DNA from: an uncultured Ruminococcus sp.
GTDB lineage: Bacteria > Bacillota > Clostridia > Oscillospirales > Acutalibacteraceae
Length of the DNA: 61,183 nucleotides
NCBI GenBank assembly: GCA_902766885.1
Contig: CACXFS010000009.1
Coordinates: 1-61,183 of the forward strand
Reading direction: 5' to 3'
The notes under the pieces are model-generated. The model saw only the letters and a list, made by a program, of their open reading frames with translations. It ran no database searches and was not told where the DNA came from. Of this stretch, positions 17,597-26,853 are shown one piece after another (the stretch's first letter is position 1; each line of letters starts with the position of its first letter). The position numbers were made by a program, and so were the translations under genes.

Positions 17597-18083
17597 AATT
17601 TTAGGCGGACTTCTGCTTGTGATGTCGGGATTCTCGGCAGGGTGGTTCTGCTCAAAAAAGCTTTTAATGCGAAAAGATTTCTTTAAAAGAATTATAAGCT
17701 TTATATCTAACCTTTCAACTCAGCTGCGCTACAGTACGTCCGATATTTTTACGCTTGTGTCACTTTCGGCAAACACATCGGGACTGTACTTCTTTGAAAT
17801 AAGAGAAGAATCGGGAACTCCGTTTTACAAAGTATGGAGCGAAAGAGTGAGTGAAATCCCTGCAAAATTCGGACTGAAAAACAGCGACAGAACACTTTTG
17901 CTTGAATTCGGAGAACAGCTCGGCAAAACCGACGTTGACGGTCAGCTAAAGCACCTTGAACTGTATGAAGCGTTGTTTAAAAAACAGCTGACGGACGCAG
18001 AAAACGAGATAAATAAAAAATCAAAGCTATACAAAACGATGGGCTTTTTTGTCGGAACGGCAGCGGCTCTGATGATTATATAA
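17586..18083 (+). CDS. spoIIIAB: Stage III sporulation protein AB
   Basis: About 165 aa, beginning MALKILGGLLLVMSGFSAGW with one N-terminal and one C-terminal membrane segment and a helical cytoplasmic part between. The family resembles GspF-like proteins. The TTG at 17586 has AGGTG 5 nt upstream; a GTG at 17577 adds three residues. Either way it overlaps the spoIIIAA end, indicating translational coupling. Confidence 0.92.
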   Translation: MALKILGGLLLVMSGFSAGWFCSKKLLMRKDFFKRIISFISNLSTQLRYSTSDIFTLVSLSANTSGLYFFEIREESGTPFYKVWSERVSEIPAKFGLKNSDRTLLLEFGEQLGKTDVDGQLKHLELYEALFKKQLTDAENEINKKSKLYKTMGFFVGTAAALMII

Positions 18084-18092
18084 GAGGTAAAA

Positions 18093-18287
18093 ATGGACGT
18101 TGAGCTTATTTTCAAAATTGCGGCAGTCGGAATAATTGTTGCGGTGCTTACTCAGCTTTTAATACGCAGCGGACGTGAGGAACAGGCAATGCTTACTTCA
18201 CTTGCAGGGCTTATTGTGGTGCTTACGCTCATAATAACCCAGATAAGCGCGCTGTTTACAACAATAAAACAGCTTTTTGGATTTTAA
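18093..18287 (+). CDS. spoIIIAC: Stage III sporulation protein AC
   Basis: A 64-aa protein with two membrane helices (AAVGIIVAVLTQLLI and LAGLIVVLTLIITQI), the conserved size and topology of SpoIIIAC. It is 9 bp after AB and its stop abuts the AD start. Confidence 0.95.
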   Translation: MDVELIFKIAAVGIIVAVLTQLLIRSGREEQAMLTSLAGLIVVLTLIITQISALFTTIKQLFGF

Positions 18288-18674
18288 ATGAATATACTTT
18301 CAGTTTGTGTGCTTGCCGTAGTTACCGTAATCATAATGGTAATGCTCAAGCCGAAAAACGGTGAAATTGCCTTAATGCTCGGACTTGCCTGCTCTGTGCT
18401 TGTTTTGTTTTCCGTGCTGTCGCAGGTTTCGGGCGTGATAGAAACAATCAACAGTATAATAGCTGCCTCGCAAATCAGTACAAGCTATGTAGTGATTCTG
18501 CTTAAGGTAATCGGAATTTGTCTTGTAACCGAGTTTGCAGTAAACACCTGCAAGGACGCAGGAAGTCAGTCGCTTGCAAACAATGTGTCGCTTGCAGGAA
18601 AAATTATGGTGACGATAACCTCACTGCCGCTTTATTCCGATATTTTAAACACCGTTTTGTCGCTTGTATCGTAA
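18288..18674 (+). CDS. spoIIIAD: Stage III sporulation protein AD
   Basis: A 128-aa polytopic membrane protein (about four helices). It contains MLKPKNGEIALMLGLACSVL and the FAVNTCKDAGSQSLANNV loop typical of SpoIIIAD. It starts at the base after the AC stop codon, so the two are translated together. Confidence 0.95.
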   Translation: MNILSVCVLAVVTVIIMVMLKPKNGEIALMLGLACSVLVLFSVLSQVSGVIETINSIIAASQISTSYVVILLKVIGICLVTEFAVNTCKDAGSQSLANNVSLAGKIMVTITSLPLYSDILNTVLSLVS

Positions 18675-18708
18675 ACTAATTTGACAACCTCGTTTATGGA
18701 GGAATGAC

Positions 18709-19827
18709 GTGAAAAAATTTATAGTTGTAACAATAACCGCTGTCGTTTTCATCTGCCTGTCGGTTTTTCCAGCGGCGGCTGAGGAAAACTCAATGCTTTA
18801 CGACCTTTCGGGAGTATATGACAGCCTGTCGGATGATGCAAAGCAGAGCCTTGAAAACATAGGTGCAGAAAGCGCAGACCCGAACAGTCTGTCGCAAATT
18901 TCCTTTTCATCAATAGTCGGTGAAATAGCTAATATGGCGTCTGAGAATATTTTTTCACCGCTGAAAGGTCTTATCAATATTTCAGCACTCTTACTGCTTT
19001 GTTCAATACTCACCGCCTACAAGGGCTCGCTTTCAAATGACATTTCAAATACAATCAACATCGTTTCAACGCTCTGCATAACCTGTGCGGTTGTAATGCC
19101 TGCTGTAAACGTAATCAAAAGCACCGCAAGCGTAATTGAAACTGCATCAAACATTATGCTTGCATATCTGCCCGTTATGTTCACAATTATGGTATCGTCG
19201 GGACGAGCCGTAAGCGGAGCAAGCTACTATTCAATGATGCTTGCAACAGGCGAGGGAGTGGGACAGCTTTCCTCAAAAATCATCGTTCCGCTGCTCAATA
19301 TGTTTCTCGGAATCAGCGTGACCTCAAGCGTGTCACCAGACATAAATCTGTCGGGCTTTGTAAACCTGATTTCAAAGACCGTAAAGTGGCTGTTAAGCTT
19401 TGCGATGATGATTTTTTCTGCACTTCTTTCATTCAAGCAGATTATCACAACCTCGCTTGACGACGTAACCTCACGGGCAGTAAGGTTTTCTCTAAACTCG
19501 TTTATCCCGATTGTCGGCTCTGCTTTGTCGGATGCCTACAAAACCGTTCAGGGCAGTATAACTCTGCTTAAATCGGGAGTGGGAGTATTTGTCATAATCT
19601 CAATCGCAGTTGTGTTTCTCCCTGTAATATTGCAGAGCCTTATGTGGATAGTAACGCTCTGGCTCGGCAAATCAACTGCCGAGGTGCTCAATCTTCCGCA
19701 GTGCTCAAAACTCCTTGAAAGCGTAACAACTGTGTTTTCAACCCTGCTTGCAATAATCTTATGCATTATGGCTGTTTACATAATCTCAACGGCAATAATT
19801 CTGATAACAGGCGGTGGCGCAGGATGA
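18709..19827 (+). CDS. spoIIIAE: Stage III sporulation protein AE
   Basis: A 372-aa polytopic protein with an N-terminal signal-like helix, an exposed segment of about 60 residues, and seven or so membrane helices. The block LDDVTSRAVRFSLNSFIPIV and the GSALSDAYKTVQGSITLLKS stretch are diagnostic of SpoIIIAE. Its stop overlaps the AF start by 4 bp (ATGA). Confidence 0.95.
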   Translation: MKKFIVVTITAVVFICLSVFPAAAEENSMLYDLSGVYDSLSDDAKQSLENIGAESADPNSLSQISFSSIVGEIANMASENIFSPLKGLINISALLLLCSILTAYKGSLSNDISNTINIVSTLCITCAVVMPAVNVIKSTASVIETASNIMLAYLPVMFTIMVSSGRAVSGASYYSMMLATGEGVGQLSSKIIVPLLNMFLGISVTSSVSPDINLSGFVNLISKTVKWLLSFAMMIFSALLSFKQIITTSLDDVTSRAVRFSLNSFIPIVGSALSDAYKTVQGSITLLKSGVGVFVIISIAVVFLPVILQSLMWIVTLWLGKSTAEVLNLPQCSKLLESVTTVFSTLLAIILCIMAVYIISTAIILITGGGAG

Positions 19828-20297
19828 ACGAATTACTCGCTGTCACCTCGGCAATCTGTGCGTCAGCTTTGATTTGTACGCTCGTTTCAAACTTTGTTAC
19901 CGACGGCAGTACAAAAAAGATTATCAGTCTTGTCCTCGGTGCATTTATAATCTGTTCAATGATTGTGCCGATAAAGAACGCAGTAAACGGCTTCAGCGAA
20001 GAAATTGCAGAAACGCAAATCTCCGACTCGGCTGTTTCAACCGACGACGAAGCCTACAGCAGAGAAATCTTAAAGCAGACAAGAAAAAATCTTGAATCAT
20101 CACTAAAGGATTTGCTTTTGCAAAACGGTGTTGAAATAAACTCCTGCGAAATAATTTTAGCTCTGACTGATGATAATAGCATAATCATCTCATCAGTGCG
20201 CATATATATAAGCAAAGAGTACACGCAGTACACCGATTTGATAAGTGAAATAACCTTTCAGAATTTTTCGGTACAGCCGAATATAATAACGGAGTGA
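19824..20297 (+). CDS. spoIIIAF: Stage III sporulation protein AF
   Basis: A 157-aa protein with two N-terminal membrane helices and a soluble C-terminal domain, as in SpoIIIAF. The start is the ATG overlapping the AE stop (19824), giving MNELLAVTSAICASALICTL; an ATG at 19761 would lie deep inside AE. Confidence 0.9.
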   Translation: MNELLAVTSAICASALICTLVSNFVTDGSTKKIISLVLGAFIICSMIVPIKNAVNGFSEEIAETQISDSAVSTDDEAYSREILKQTRKNLESSLKDLLLQNGVEINSCEIILALTDDNSIIISSVRIYISKEYTQYTDLISEITFQNFSVQPNIITE

Positions 20298-20300
20298 AAA

Positions 20301-20753
20301 ATGGACGAAAGCAAAACAGTCGGACGGGTAAAAAAACTGTTTGACAGTGACAAAATGCGAAGAATAATTATTATCGCAGGAATAGCGGGAATTGCGCTTA
20401 TTTTCCTTTCAAATTACATAGATATAGGAAATTCGTCAGATAAAAAACGAGAGGAGGAATTTTCTGTAACAACATACAGTACGCAGATTGAAAATGACCT
20501 TCAATCCGTTATATCGCATATTGAGGGAGCAGGAAAAACAGAGGTGCTGCTGACAATGGAAAACAGCGTTGAGTATGTTTACCTTGACGACAGCACAACA
20601 AAGACAAAGGAAATCGAGCCGATTATCAGAGGAGTGCTCGTTGTTTGTGAAGGCGGTGACTCGCCTGTCGTAGTTGAGCGGATAACCGAGGCGGTTACAA
20701 AGTCGCTTGACATATCGGCGGCAAAAGTATGTATTACAAAATTATCAGAATAA
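20301..20753 (+). CDS. spoIIIAG: Stage III sporulation protein AG
   Basis: A 150-aa protein with one membrane helix (IIIIAGIAGIALIFLSNYI) and an extracellular ring-building domain. GAGKTEVLLTMENSVEYVYL and IRGVLVVCEGGDSPVVVERI are the conserved SpoIIIAG blocks. It forms the large ring of the intermembrane channel. It starts 3 bp after AF. Confidence 0.95.
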   Translation: MDESKTVGRVKKLFDSDKMRRIIIIAGIAGIALIFLSNYIDIGNSSDKKREEEFSVTTYSTQIENDLQSVISHIEGAGKTEVLLTMENSVEYVYLDDSTTKTKEIEPIIRGVLVVCEGGDSPVVVERITEAVTKSLDISAAKVCITKLSE

Positions 20754-20767
20754 AGGTCGGTAGTATT

Positions 20768-21313
20768 ATGAAATTTCAGAAAAAATATATTGTTCTTGCA
20801 ACGCTTGTGCTGGCACTCGGAACGGCAGTTTACGTAAACTGGCAGTTTGCAGGAGCAAATACAAACACAAGTTCAAAGGAGCTTGGTGCGGCGTCATATG
20901 TAAGTGCAACGGTGTCGGATTCAACCTCTGACGAAACGGTGCAGACCTCGGCTTTGTCAAAGGAGCAGAAAAACTATTTTGCCACCGAGCGCACAAAACG
21001 TCAGGCTACACAGGATAAGGTCATTGACGAGGCAAAGGAAACGCTTGACCTTGAAAACGTGAGCGAAAGCGAAATGACAGAGGCTCAGAAAAGCGTTGAA
21101 AAGCTGCTAAAAACCTACACCATTCAGGACAGCATTGAGAGCATAATCAAAGCAAAGGGCTTTTCGGAATGTCTTTGCTACATAAGCGACGAGGGAGTAA
21201 CGGTAATCGTACCCGACTCCGAGCTTAACGATACCTCGGCTCTTGTGATTGACGACGCAGTAACATCTCATTACGACGTAAGCTATGAGGATATTTCAAT
21301 AGTCGGAGCATAA
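20768..21313 (+). CDS. spoIIIAH: Stage III sporulation protein AH
   Basis: A 181-aa protein with an N-terminal membrane anchor (KKYIVLATLVLALGTAVYVN) and a C-terminal YscJ/FliF-like ring domain that binds SpoIIQ from the forespore. The start is the ATG at 20768 with AAGGTCGG upstream. The middle is Ser/Thr and Lys/Glu rich. Last gene of the operon. Confidence 0.93.
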   Translation: MKFQKKYIVLATLVLALGTAVYVNWQFAGANTNTSSKELGAASYVSATVSDSTSDETVQTSALSKEQKNYFATERTKRQATQDKVIDEAKETLDLENVSESEMTEAQKSVEKLLKTYTIQDSIESIIKAKGFSECLCYISDEGVTVIVPDSELNDTSALVIDDAVTSHYDVSYEDISIVGA

Positions 21314-21329
21314 ATTTAATTAATAAAGC

Positions 21330-21370
21330 AACAGGCAGCTTCAAAGTGAAACGCTTTGAAACTGCCTGTT
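21330..21370. terminator. Terminator hairpin between spoIIIAH and the nitrilase gene
   Basis: A 17-position stem (21330-21346 with 21354-21370, one mismatch, core ACAGGCAG) lies between convergent genes and is followed by TTTTGAGG on the plus strand. Confidence 0.75.
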
Positions 21371-21398
21371 TTGAGGTTTTCTAAAAATGAAATGTAAG

Positions 21399-23696
21399 TT
21401 ATTTTAATGTTACGTTATAACCTGCAAGATATTTCTGGAGGAGAGTTACGTCAAGAATAGAAACTCTGCCATCACCGTTGAGGTCACATTTATCGTTTGA
21501 TTCTACCATTCCGAGGCCTGCTTTCTGAATATAAGTTACGTCCTCGATGTTAACTTCGGTATCGCCGTTTGCGTCACCTGCTTTATCATAAATTGAGGTG
21601 TAGCCGTCACGATAGAGAACAGCAAGCTCATCATACATTTTTGAGTAAAGTCTTGCCTGGAAGTTTGTAAGTCTGAAACCGCAGCCGCTTAAGTTCATTT
21701 TTGCAATTTCAAGTCCTTCGGGGCTTGTACCTCTTTCGTCAAATCCCTCAGAAGCCGAACCAGTGCCGTTGAGGTCAATTGCATAGCCCGTTTCGGGGTC
21801 AAATGAAGTTCTGCCGCTTGCATTGTGATACTTCGTGATAATTAAGCTTGTAGAGGCAAATACACCGCCTGACCATTTTCCTGTGGATTCGTCATAAGTA
21901 CCGTCAGGACCGAGCAGGTTACAAGTGATTGCAGCCATACCGTCACGGTCTGTATAAGAGCCGATTCTTGTTTCTCTGTACCAAGGGTTACCCGTTGTTG
22001 CAGTCGGATGAATCAGCATTGTGCAGCCCATTGCGGCGTAATATCTGCCAAGCTCGGGATAGAAGTGACCGTCACGGCAGATGTCAATGCCGATTTTGCC
22101 CCACTGTGTTTCAAACATATACGGTGTGTCGCCGCATACTGACCACTTTGATTCGTTGCCTGCACGGTGCATCTTCTGATAAGAATCAATTGTTCCGTCG
22201 GGGTAGAGAATAGCGGCTGAGTTGTAAACCTTTTCTGTGCCGCCGTCAGTCATATCATAGATAGGTTCGTCCTCTTTTTCGGTCATACCGAAGATGATAT
22301 ACATTCCGTACTGCTGAGCGTACTGTGAGAAGTAGTTTGTTGTAGGTCCGGGAATAGTTTCTGCAAGTGCTACCTGCATTGCGACTCCCGATTCCTGATA
22401 ATACGGGTCATTTTCGGGCTTTTTCCATTCATAGCCCGTCAGCACTGTTTCGGGGAATACAAGAATATCAACGCCTTTTTCGCCTGCTTCAATAATGTAT
22501 TTTTCCATAGCGTCAATGTTAGCCTGTTTGTCACCCCATACACCCGGCATATTTACAACAGCGGCAACAGGACCGTCGGTTACATTGTTGCTGTAGGAAA
22601 GCTTATCTCCTGAGTCCTGCATATCTGCAAGCTCATCATACCACTTTGCGTAATCCTCCGGACGGAAGTCCTGATTTGTGCAGGTTGAGCCTGTGCTTGC
22701 TTTAAGTGATTCCTTGTTTGTAAGCAATCCTTCTTCTCCGGTTATTATATCAGCTTCTGTATTTGAAAATACAGTTTCATCGGTAGTACCTGCATAGTAC
22801 TTTGTGCCTGACTGTAAGATTACCGAGCCGCCGGGGAAGTCGTAAGCCTGCTTGCCGTCTGACTTAACAGGTCCGTCAGCACCTACAAGGTTGGAACTTA
22901 AAAGTGTGTAGCCGTCACGGCTTGTATTGCTTTCAATTCTGTTTTTGTAGTACCATTCCCAGCCTGTGTCTTCTTTAACACCGTCACCGTCCGTATCGGT
23001 GTAGCTTCTTGAAGTAGCTGTTGGATTAAGAAGAATGTTACAGCCCTTTGCGGCATAGTATCTGCCGATTTCGGGCATTGCGTATGTGTCATAGCAAATA
23101 CTTACTCCAATCAGTCCGTAGTCGCCTGCGTCAATTAACACGGGATTTTCACCGGGAGTACACCACGAACCTTCAACAGGGCTGATTTTCTGGTATGTAG
23201 TAACTTCACCCTCGGGCGAGCAGATAAATGCTGAATTATAAGCGTGTTCGCTGTCACCTTCGATTGTTTCCGTTGCACCGTAGATAATCCACATATCATA
23301 GGTGTCTGCAACCTCTGCAAAGGTTGTTGCGGTAGGACCGTCGGAAGTTTCGGCAAGGTTAACTGCCGTCTGATATGCAAGTGACTCCGGGTCGCTTGAC
23401 GAAACATATCCTGTTACACACATTTCAGGGAAAAGAAGAATTTTTACTCCCTTTTCGTGAGCCTGTTCAACATAATTAAGCATGGAGCTTACATTTGCTT
23501 CTTTGTCGCCCCACGTTGACTTGAAGTTTACAACTCCGAGCTCGTCTTTTGCAAAGGTGTGTGAAACCTTTGGCTGACTAATTCTGTCCAATCTGGTGTA
23601 GTCGGTTGCAAAAGCTGTAACCGACGCTGTCATAATAATTGTAGATGCAACAGCAACGGATACAATTTTTTTTGACAGCTTTCTTGCTCTCTTCAT
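21399..23696 (-). CDS. Secreted tandem carbon-nitrogen hydrolase with C-terminal dockerin
   Basis: A 765-aa secreted protein. A signal peptide (residues 1-30, ending TASVTAFA) is followed by nitrilase-like domain 1 (~50-310), domain 2 (~375-660) and a type-I dockerin (~702-762, GDANGDTEVNIEDVTYIQ and CDLNGDGRVSILDVTLLQKY). Both domains keep the Glu-Lys-Cys triad: E91/K170/C201 and E416/K508/C540. Such enzymes cleave amide or nitrile C-N bonds; the substrate here is unknown. The dockerin implies attachment to a cohesin on the cell surface. The start has GAGGTGA upstream. It is a tandem paralogue of the next gene. Confidence 0.9.
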   Translation of the reverse strand: MKRARKLSKKIVSVAVASTIIMTASVTAFATDYTRLDRISQPKVSHTFAKDELGVVNFKSTWGDKEANVSSMLNYVEQAHEKGVKILLFPEMCVTGYVSSSDPESLAYQTAVNLAETSDGPTATTFAEVADTYDMWIIYGATETIEGDSEHAYNSAFICSPEGEVTTYQKISPVEGSWCTPGENPVLIDAGDYGLIGVSICYDTYAMPEIGRYYAAKGCNILLNPTATSRSYTDTDGDGVKEDTGWEWYYKNRIESNTSRDGYTLLSSNLVGADGPVKSDGKQAYDFPGGSVILQSGTKYYAGTTDETVFSNTEADIITGEEGLLTNKESLKASTGSTCTNQDFRPEDYAKWYDELADMQDSGDKLSYSNNVTDGPVAAVVNMPGVWGDKQANIDAMEKYIIEAGEKGVDILVFPETVLTGYEWKKPENDPYYQESGVAMQVALAETIPGPTTNYFSQYAQQYGMYIIFGMTEKEDEPIYDMTDGGTEKVYNSAAILYPDGTIDSYQKMHRAGNESKWSVCGDTPYMFETQWGKIGIDICRDGHFYPELGRYYAAMGCTMLIHPTATTGNPWYRETRIGSYTDRDGMAAITCNLLGPDGTYDESTGKWSGGVFASTSLIITKYHNASGRTSFDPETGYAIDLNGTGSASEGFDERGTSPEGLEIAKMNLSGCGFRLTNFQARLYSKMYDELAVLYRDGYTSIYDKAGDANGDTEVNIEDVTYIQKAGLGMVESNDKCDLNGDGRVSILDVTLLQKYLAGYNVTLK

Positions 23697-23740
23697 AAAA
23701 TCACCTCATAAAATTATAATTACCTTTCGGCATTATATAA

Positions 23741-23780
23741 GTAAAAATGAGGTACAAACCATAGCGGTCTGTACCTCATT
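23741..23780 (-). terminator. Leader hairpin with U-run upstream of the first nitrilase gene
   Basis: On the minus strand 23780-23766 pairs with 23760-23746 over 15 positions (one G-U) around a 5-nt loop, followed by T's. It lies about 50 nt before the start codon and about 110 nt after the promoter, so it would act as an attenuator. Confidence 0.55.
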
Positions 23781-23893
23781 GTACTTGCAATAAAATTATA
23801 CTAACTTGCAAAAATATCAATTATTAATAAGAATAAAGCAAAAAATACAATAAATATGAATAATTGGTATCTGCAACTTTCAAATTCACTCTT

Positions 23894-23921
23894 ATTATAC
23901 ACCCTAAATCTGCATTGTCAA
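23894..23921 (-). promoter_or_regulatory. Sigma-A promoter of the first nitrilase-dockerin gene
   Basis: Minus-strand TTGACA (23916-23921) and TATAAT (23894-23899), both perfect, with a 16-bp spacer. The transcript has a leader of about 190 nt. The rest of 23697-24084 is AT-rich with no gene. Confidence 0.8.
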
Positions 23922-24084
23922 CCACTTTGTTCATTTTTGGTAAACATACTTCAAAATGATTGAAATTTATAAATTAATTACAGGAAGTTATATAATTCAT
24001 TGGGTGAAATTGAGAAAGATTATTTAATATATTGCATTCTTTATATGAAATGAAAAATATGAATATAGTTACGTTACATATAAT

Positions 24085-26478
24085 TTATACCAAAGCTACG
24101 TCATATCCTGCAAGGTATTTCTGCAACAGCGTTACGTCAAGAATTGAAACAACGCCGTCACCGTTCAGGTCGAATTTATCGGTTAAGGTTTCATTACCGA
24201 GAATTGCAAGCTGAATATAAGTTGCGTCAGATATGTTTACTTCAGTATCGTCGTTAGCGTCACCGGGTCTGTTGTAAATCGAGTTGTAGCCGCCACGATA
24301 GAGAACAGCAAGTTCATCATACATTTTTGAAAAAAGCCTTGCCTTGAAGTTTGTAAATTTAAATCCGCATCCGCTCAAATCCATCTTTGCAATTTCAAGT
24401 CCTTCGGGGCTTGTACCTCTTTCGTCAAAGCCCTCAGAAGCCGAGCCTGTGCCGTTGAGGTCAATTGCGTATCCCGTTTCGCGGTCAAATGAATTGACGC
24501 CGTTTTCATCATGATTTTTTGTTATGATTAGGCTTGTTGAAGCAAACACACCGCCTGACCATTTGCCTGTTGACTCGTTGTAAGTGCCGTCGGGACCGAG
24601 TGCGTTGCAGCTTATGGCAGCCAGACCGTCACGGTCGGTATAAGAGCCGATTCGTGTTTCTCTGTACCACGGATTACCCGTTGTTGCAGTCGGGTGAATC
24701 AGAATTGTGCAACCCATTGCTGCGTAGTATCGTGCAATTTCGGGGTAAAAATGACCGTCACGACATACATCAACGCCGATTTTGCCCCACTGTGTTTCAA
24801 ACATATACGGTGTGTCACCGCATATTGACCATTTTGATTCATAGCCTGCACGATGCATCTTATGATAAGATTCAATTTTTCCGTCGGGGTAAAGAATAGC
24901 GGCAGAGTTGTAGACCTTAATTTTAGAACTATCGGTTTTATCGTAAATAGGTTCGTCCACTTTTTCGCTCATACCGAAGATTATATACATTCCGTACTGC
25001 TGAGCGTATTTGGAAAAATAATTTGTAGTAGGTCCGGGAATTGTTTCTGCGAGTGCAATCTGCATTGCAACTCCTGATTGCTTATAGTACGGATCGTCAT
25101 TGGTGCTTTTCCATTCATAACCCGTAAGAATCGTTTCGGGAAACACAAGAATGTCAACGCCCTTTTCGCCTGCTTCAATAATGTATTCTTCCATTTTTTC
25201 AATGTTAGCCTGTTTGTCACCCCATACTGCGGTCATATTTACAACAGCGGCAACAGGGCCGTCGGTTACATTGCTGTTGTATGCAATATTACTATCCGAG
25301 CCTTGCCTGTCTGCAATTTCGTCATACCACTTTGCGTAGTTTTCCGGACAGAAATCTTCATTTGAGCAGGCTGTTCCTGAGCTTGCTTTGAGTGACGCTT
25401 TGTTGGTAAGCAACCCTTCTTCTCCCGTAATGATATCGGCATCTGTGTTTGTTGCAACACTTTTATCAGTTGTACCTGCATAGTATTTAGCGTCTGCCTG
25501 CAAAATTACCGAGCCTCCGGGAAAGTCGTAAGCCTGCTTGCCGTCTGACTTAACAGGACCGTCAGCACCAACAAGGTTTGCGCTTAAAAGCGTGTAACCG
25601 TCACGGCTTGTATTGCTCTCAATTCTGTTTTTGTAGTACCATTCCCAACCTGTGTCATTATTAATTCCGTCTTCGTCAGTGTCGGTGTAGTTTTTTGAGG
25701 AAGCGGACAGATTAAGAAGAATGTTGCATCCTTTTGCAGAATAATATCTTGATATTTCGGGCATATCGTATGTGTCGTTGCTTATGCTGACGCCGATATA
25801 TCCATAATTTTTTGCCTCAATCAGTACGGGTGTTTCACCCGATTTGCACCACGTCCCCTCAACAGGACTTATTTTCTGATAAGTAGTAACTTCACCCTCG
25901 GGCGAGCAGATAAACGCAGAATTATAAGCGTGTTCGCTGTCGCCTTCGATTGTTTCCGTTGCGCCGTAGACAATCCACATATCATATGCGTCTGCAACCT
26001 CTGCAAAGGTTGTTGCGGTAGGACCGTCGGAAGTTTCGGCAAGGCTAATTGCTGTACGGTATTCAACTGACTCGGGGTCGCTTGACGAAGCGTAACCCGT
26101 TACGCACATTTCGGGAAAGAGGAGAATTTTTACCTTCTGTTCGTGAGCTTCTTCAACGTAGTTTAGCATAGAGTTTACATTTGCTTCTTTGTTACCCCAC
26201 GTTGATTTAAAGTTAACTACTCCGAGCTCATTTTTTGCAAAATTATGTGAATAATCAGGCTGAAGAAGTCTGTCTGCTCTTGTATAATCAATTGCGAAAA
26301 CCGTAACCGATGTTGTGGAAATTATTATTATGCTGATAGCTATTGATATAGCTTTCTTTGACAGTTTTTTAAATATATCGGAAAATGCTCCTAAACGCTC
26401 GTGTAAAGTAGAGTTATCAAAATCATAATGCTTGTCCGATTTGCGTGTCGATGCACTCGACATTTTAAATTTCTTCAT
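24085..26478 (-). CDS. Secreted tandem carbon-nitrogen hydrolase with dockerin, domain 1 Cys lost
   Basis: A 797-aa paralogue of the neighbouring gene with the same order: two nitrilase-like domains and a dockerin (GDANDDTEVNISDATYIQ, DLNGDGVVSILDVTLLQKY). Domain 2 keeps its triad (the Cys in DVCRDGHFYPE). In domain 1 the catalytic Cys is replaced by Ser: the paralogue's SICYDTY reads SISNDTY here (S233), while E123 and K202 remain. Domain 1 is therefore probably inactive. The hydrophobic signal is preceded by about 42 polar residues, unusually long. I start at the ATG at 26478, 4 nt after AAGGTGAT; an ATG at 26538 lies within the leader hairpin. Confidence 0.9.
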   Translation of the reverse strand: MKKFKMSSASTRKSDKHYDFDNSTLHERLGAFSDIFKKLSKKAISIAISIIIISTTSVTVFAIDYTRADRLLQPDYSHNFAKNELGVVNFKSTWGNKEANVNSMLNYVEEAHEQKVKILLFPEMCVTGYASSSDPESVEYRTAISLAETSDGPTATTFAEVADAYDMWIVYGATETIEGDSEHAYNSAFICSPEGEVTTYQKISPVEGTWCKSGETPVLIEAKNYGYIGVSISNDTYDMPEISRYYSAKGCNILLNLSASSKNYTDTDEDGINNDTGWEWYYKNRIESNTSRDGYTLLSANLVGADGPVKSDGKQAYDFPGGSVILQADAKYYAGTTDKSVATNTDADIITGEEGLLTNKASLKASSGTACSNEDFCPENYAKWYDEIADRQGSDSNIAYNSNVTDGPVAAVVNMTAVWGDKQANIEKMEEYIIEAGEKGVDILVFPETILTGYEWKSTNDDPYYKQSGVAMQIALAETIPGPTTNYFSKYAQQYGMYIIFGMSEKVDEPIYDKTDSSKIKVYNSAAILYPDGKIESYHKMHRAGYESKWSICGDTPYMFETQWGKIGVDVCRDGHFYPEIARYYAAMGCTILIHPTATTGNPWYRETRIGSYTDRDGLAAISCNALGPDGTYNESTGKWSGGVFASTSLIITKNHDENGVNSFDRETGYAIDLNGTGSASEGFDERGTSPEGLEIAKMDLSGCGFKFTNFKARLFSKMYDELAVLYRGGYNSIYNRPGDANDDTEVNISDATYIQLAILGNETLTDKFDLNGDGVVSILDVTLLQKYLAGYDVALV

Positions 26479-26523
26479 AAAATCACCTTGTAAAATTTCA
26501 AAACTTCTCTGAATTAATTTCAT

Positions 26524-26555
26524 AAAAAAGAGGCACAAACCTGATGGTGTGTCTC
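26524..26555 (-). terminator. Leader hairpin with U6 run upstream of the second nitrilase gene
   Basis: Minus-strand GAGACACA (26555-26548) pairs with TGTGCCTC (26537-26530), one mismatch, followed by six T's. It resembles the 23741-23780 hairpin in sequence (GGTTTGTRCCTC) and in position before the gene. Confidence 0.5.
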
Positions 26556-26661
26556 ACTACACCTTAAACAGAAAATTAATATATTATATTGCAACAATAA
26601 GTATTGTCTGTTAATAAACAACAAATAAAATAATAAACAGGAAATGAATTTATTTATCTTA

Positions 26662-26689
26662 ATTATATACATTAAATCGACCTTGTCAA
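26662..26689 (-). promoter_or_regulatory. Sigma-A promoter of the second nitrilase-dockerin gene
   Basis: Minus-strand TTGACA (26684-26689) and TATAAT (26662-26667) with a 16-bp spacer, the same architecture as the paralogue's promoter. Confidence 0.8.
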
Positions 26690-26778
26690 CAACCCGAATT
26701 GTTGTATAAAAATATACTTTTAAAAAACAGCCGTCAAAAAAAACAATTACTTGTTTCGATATTACGGGATTAAAATTA

Positions 26779-26807
26779 TTGACAAATTGTGCAAAAATTA
26801 CTAAAAT
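26779..26807 (+). promoter_or_regulatory. Sigma-A promoter of the mini-CAP gene
   Basis: TTGACA (26779-26784), 17 bp, TAAAAT (26802-26807), about 45 bp before the start codon. Confidence 0.6.
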
Positions 26808-26853
26808 ATAATAGAAATATAAAATTTTTAGTAAAAAGAGGAGGAGAATATAA

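Noticed and set aside
26479-26538. N-terminal extension of the second nitrilase protein
   Set aside because: The extension would read through the leader hairpin and the AAGGTGAT ribosome site.
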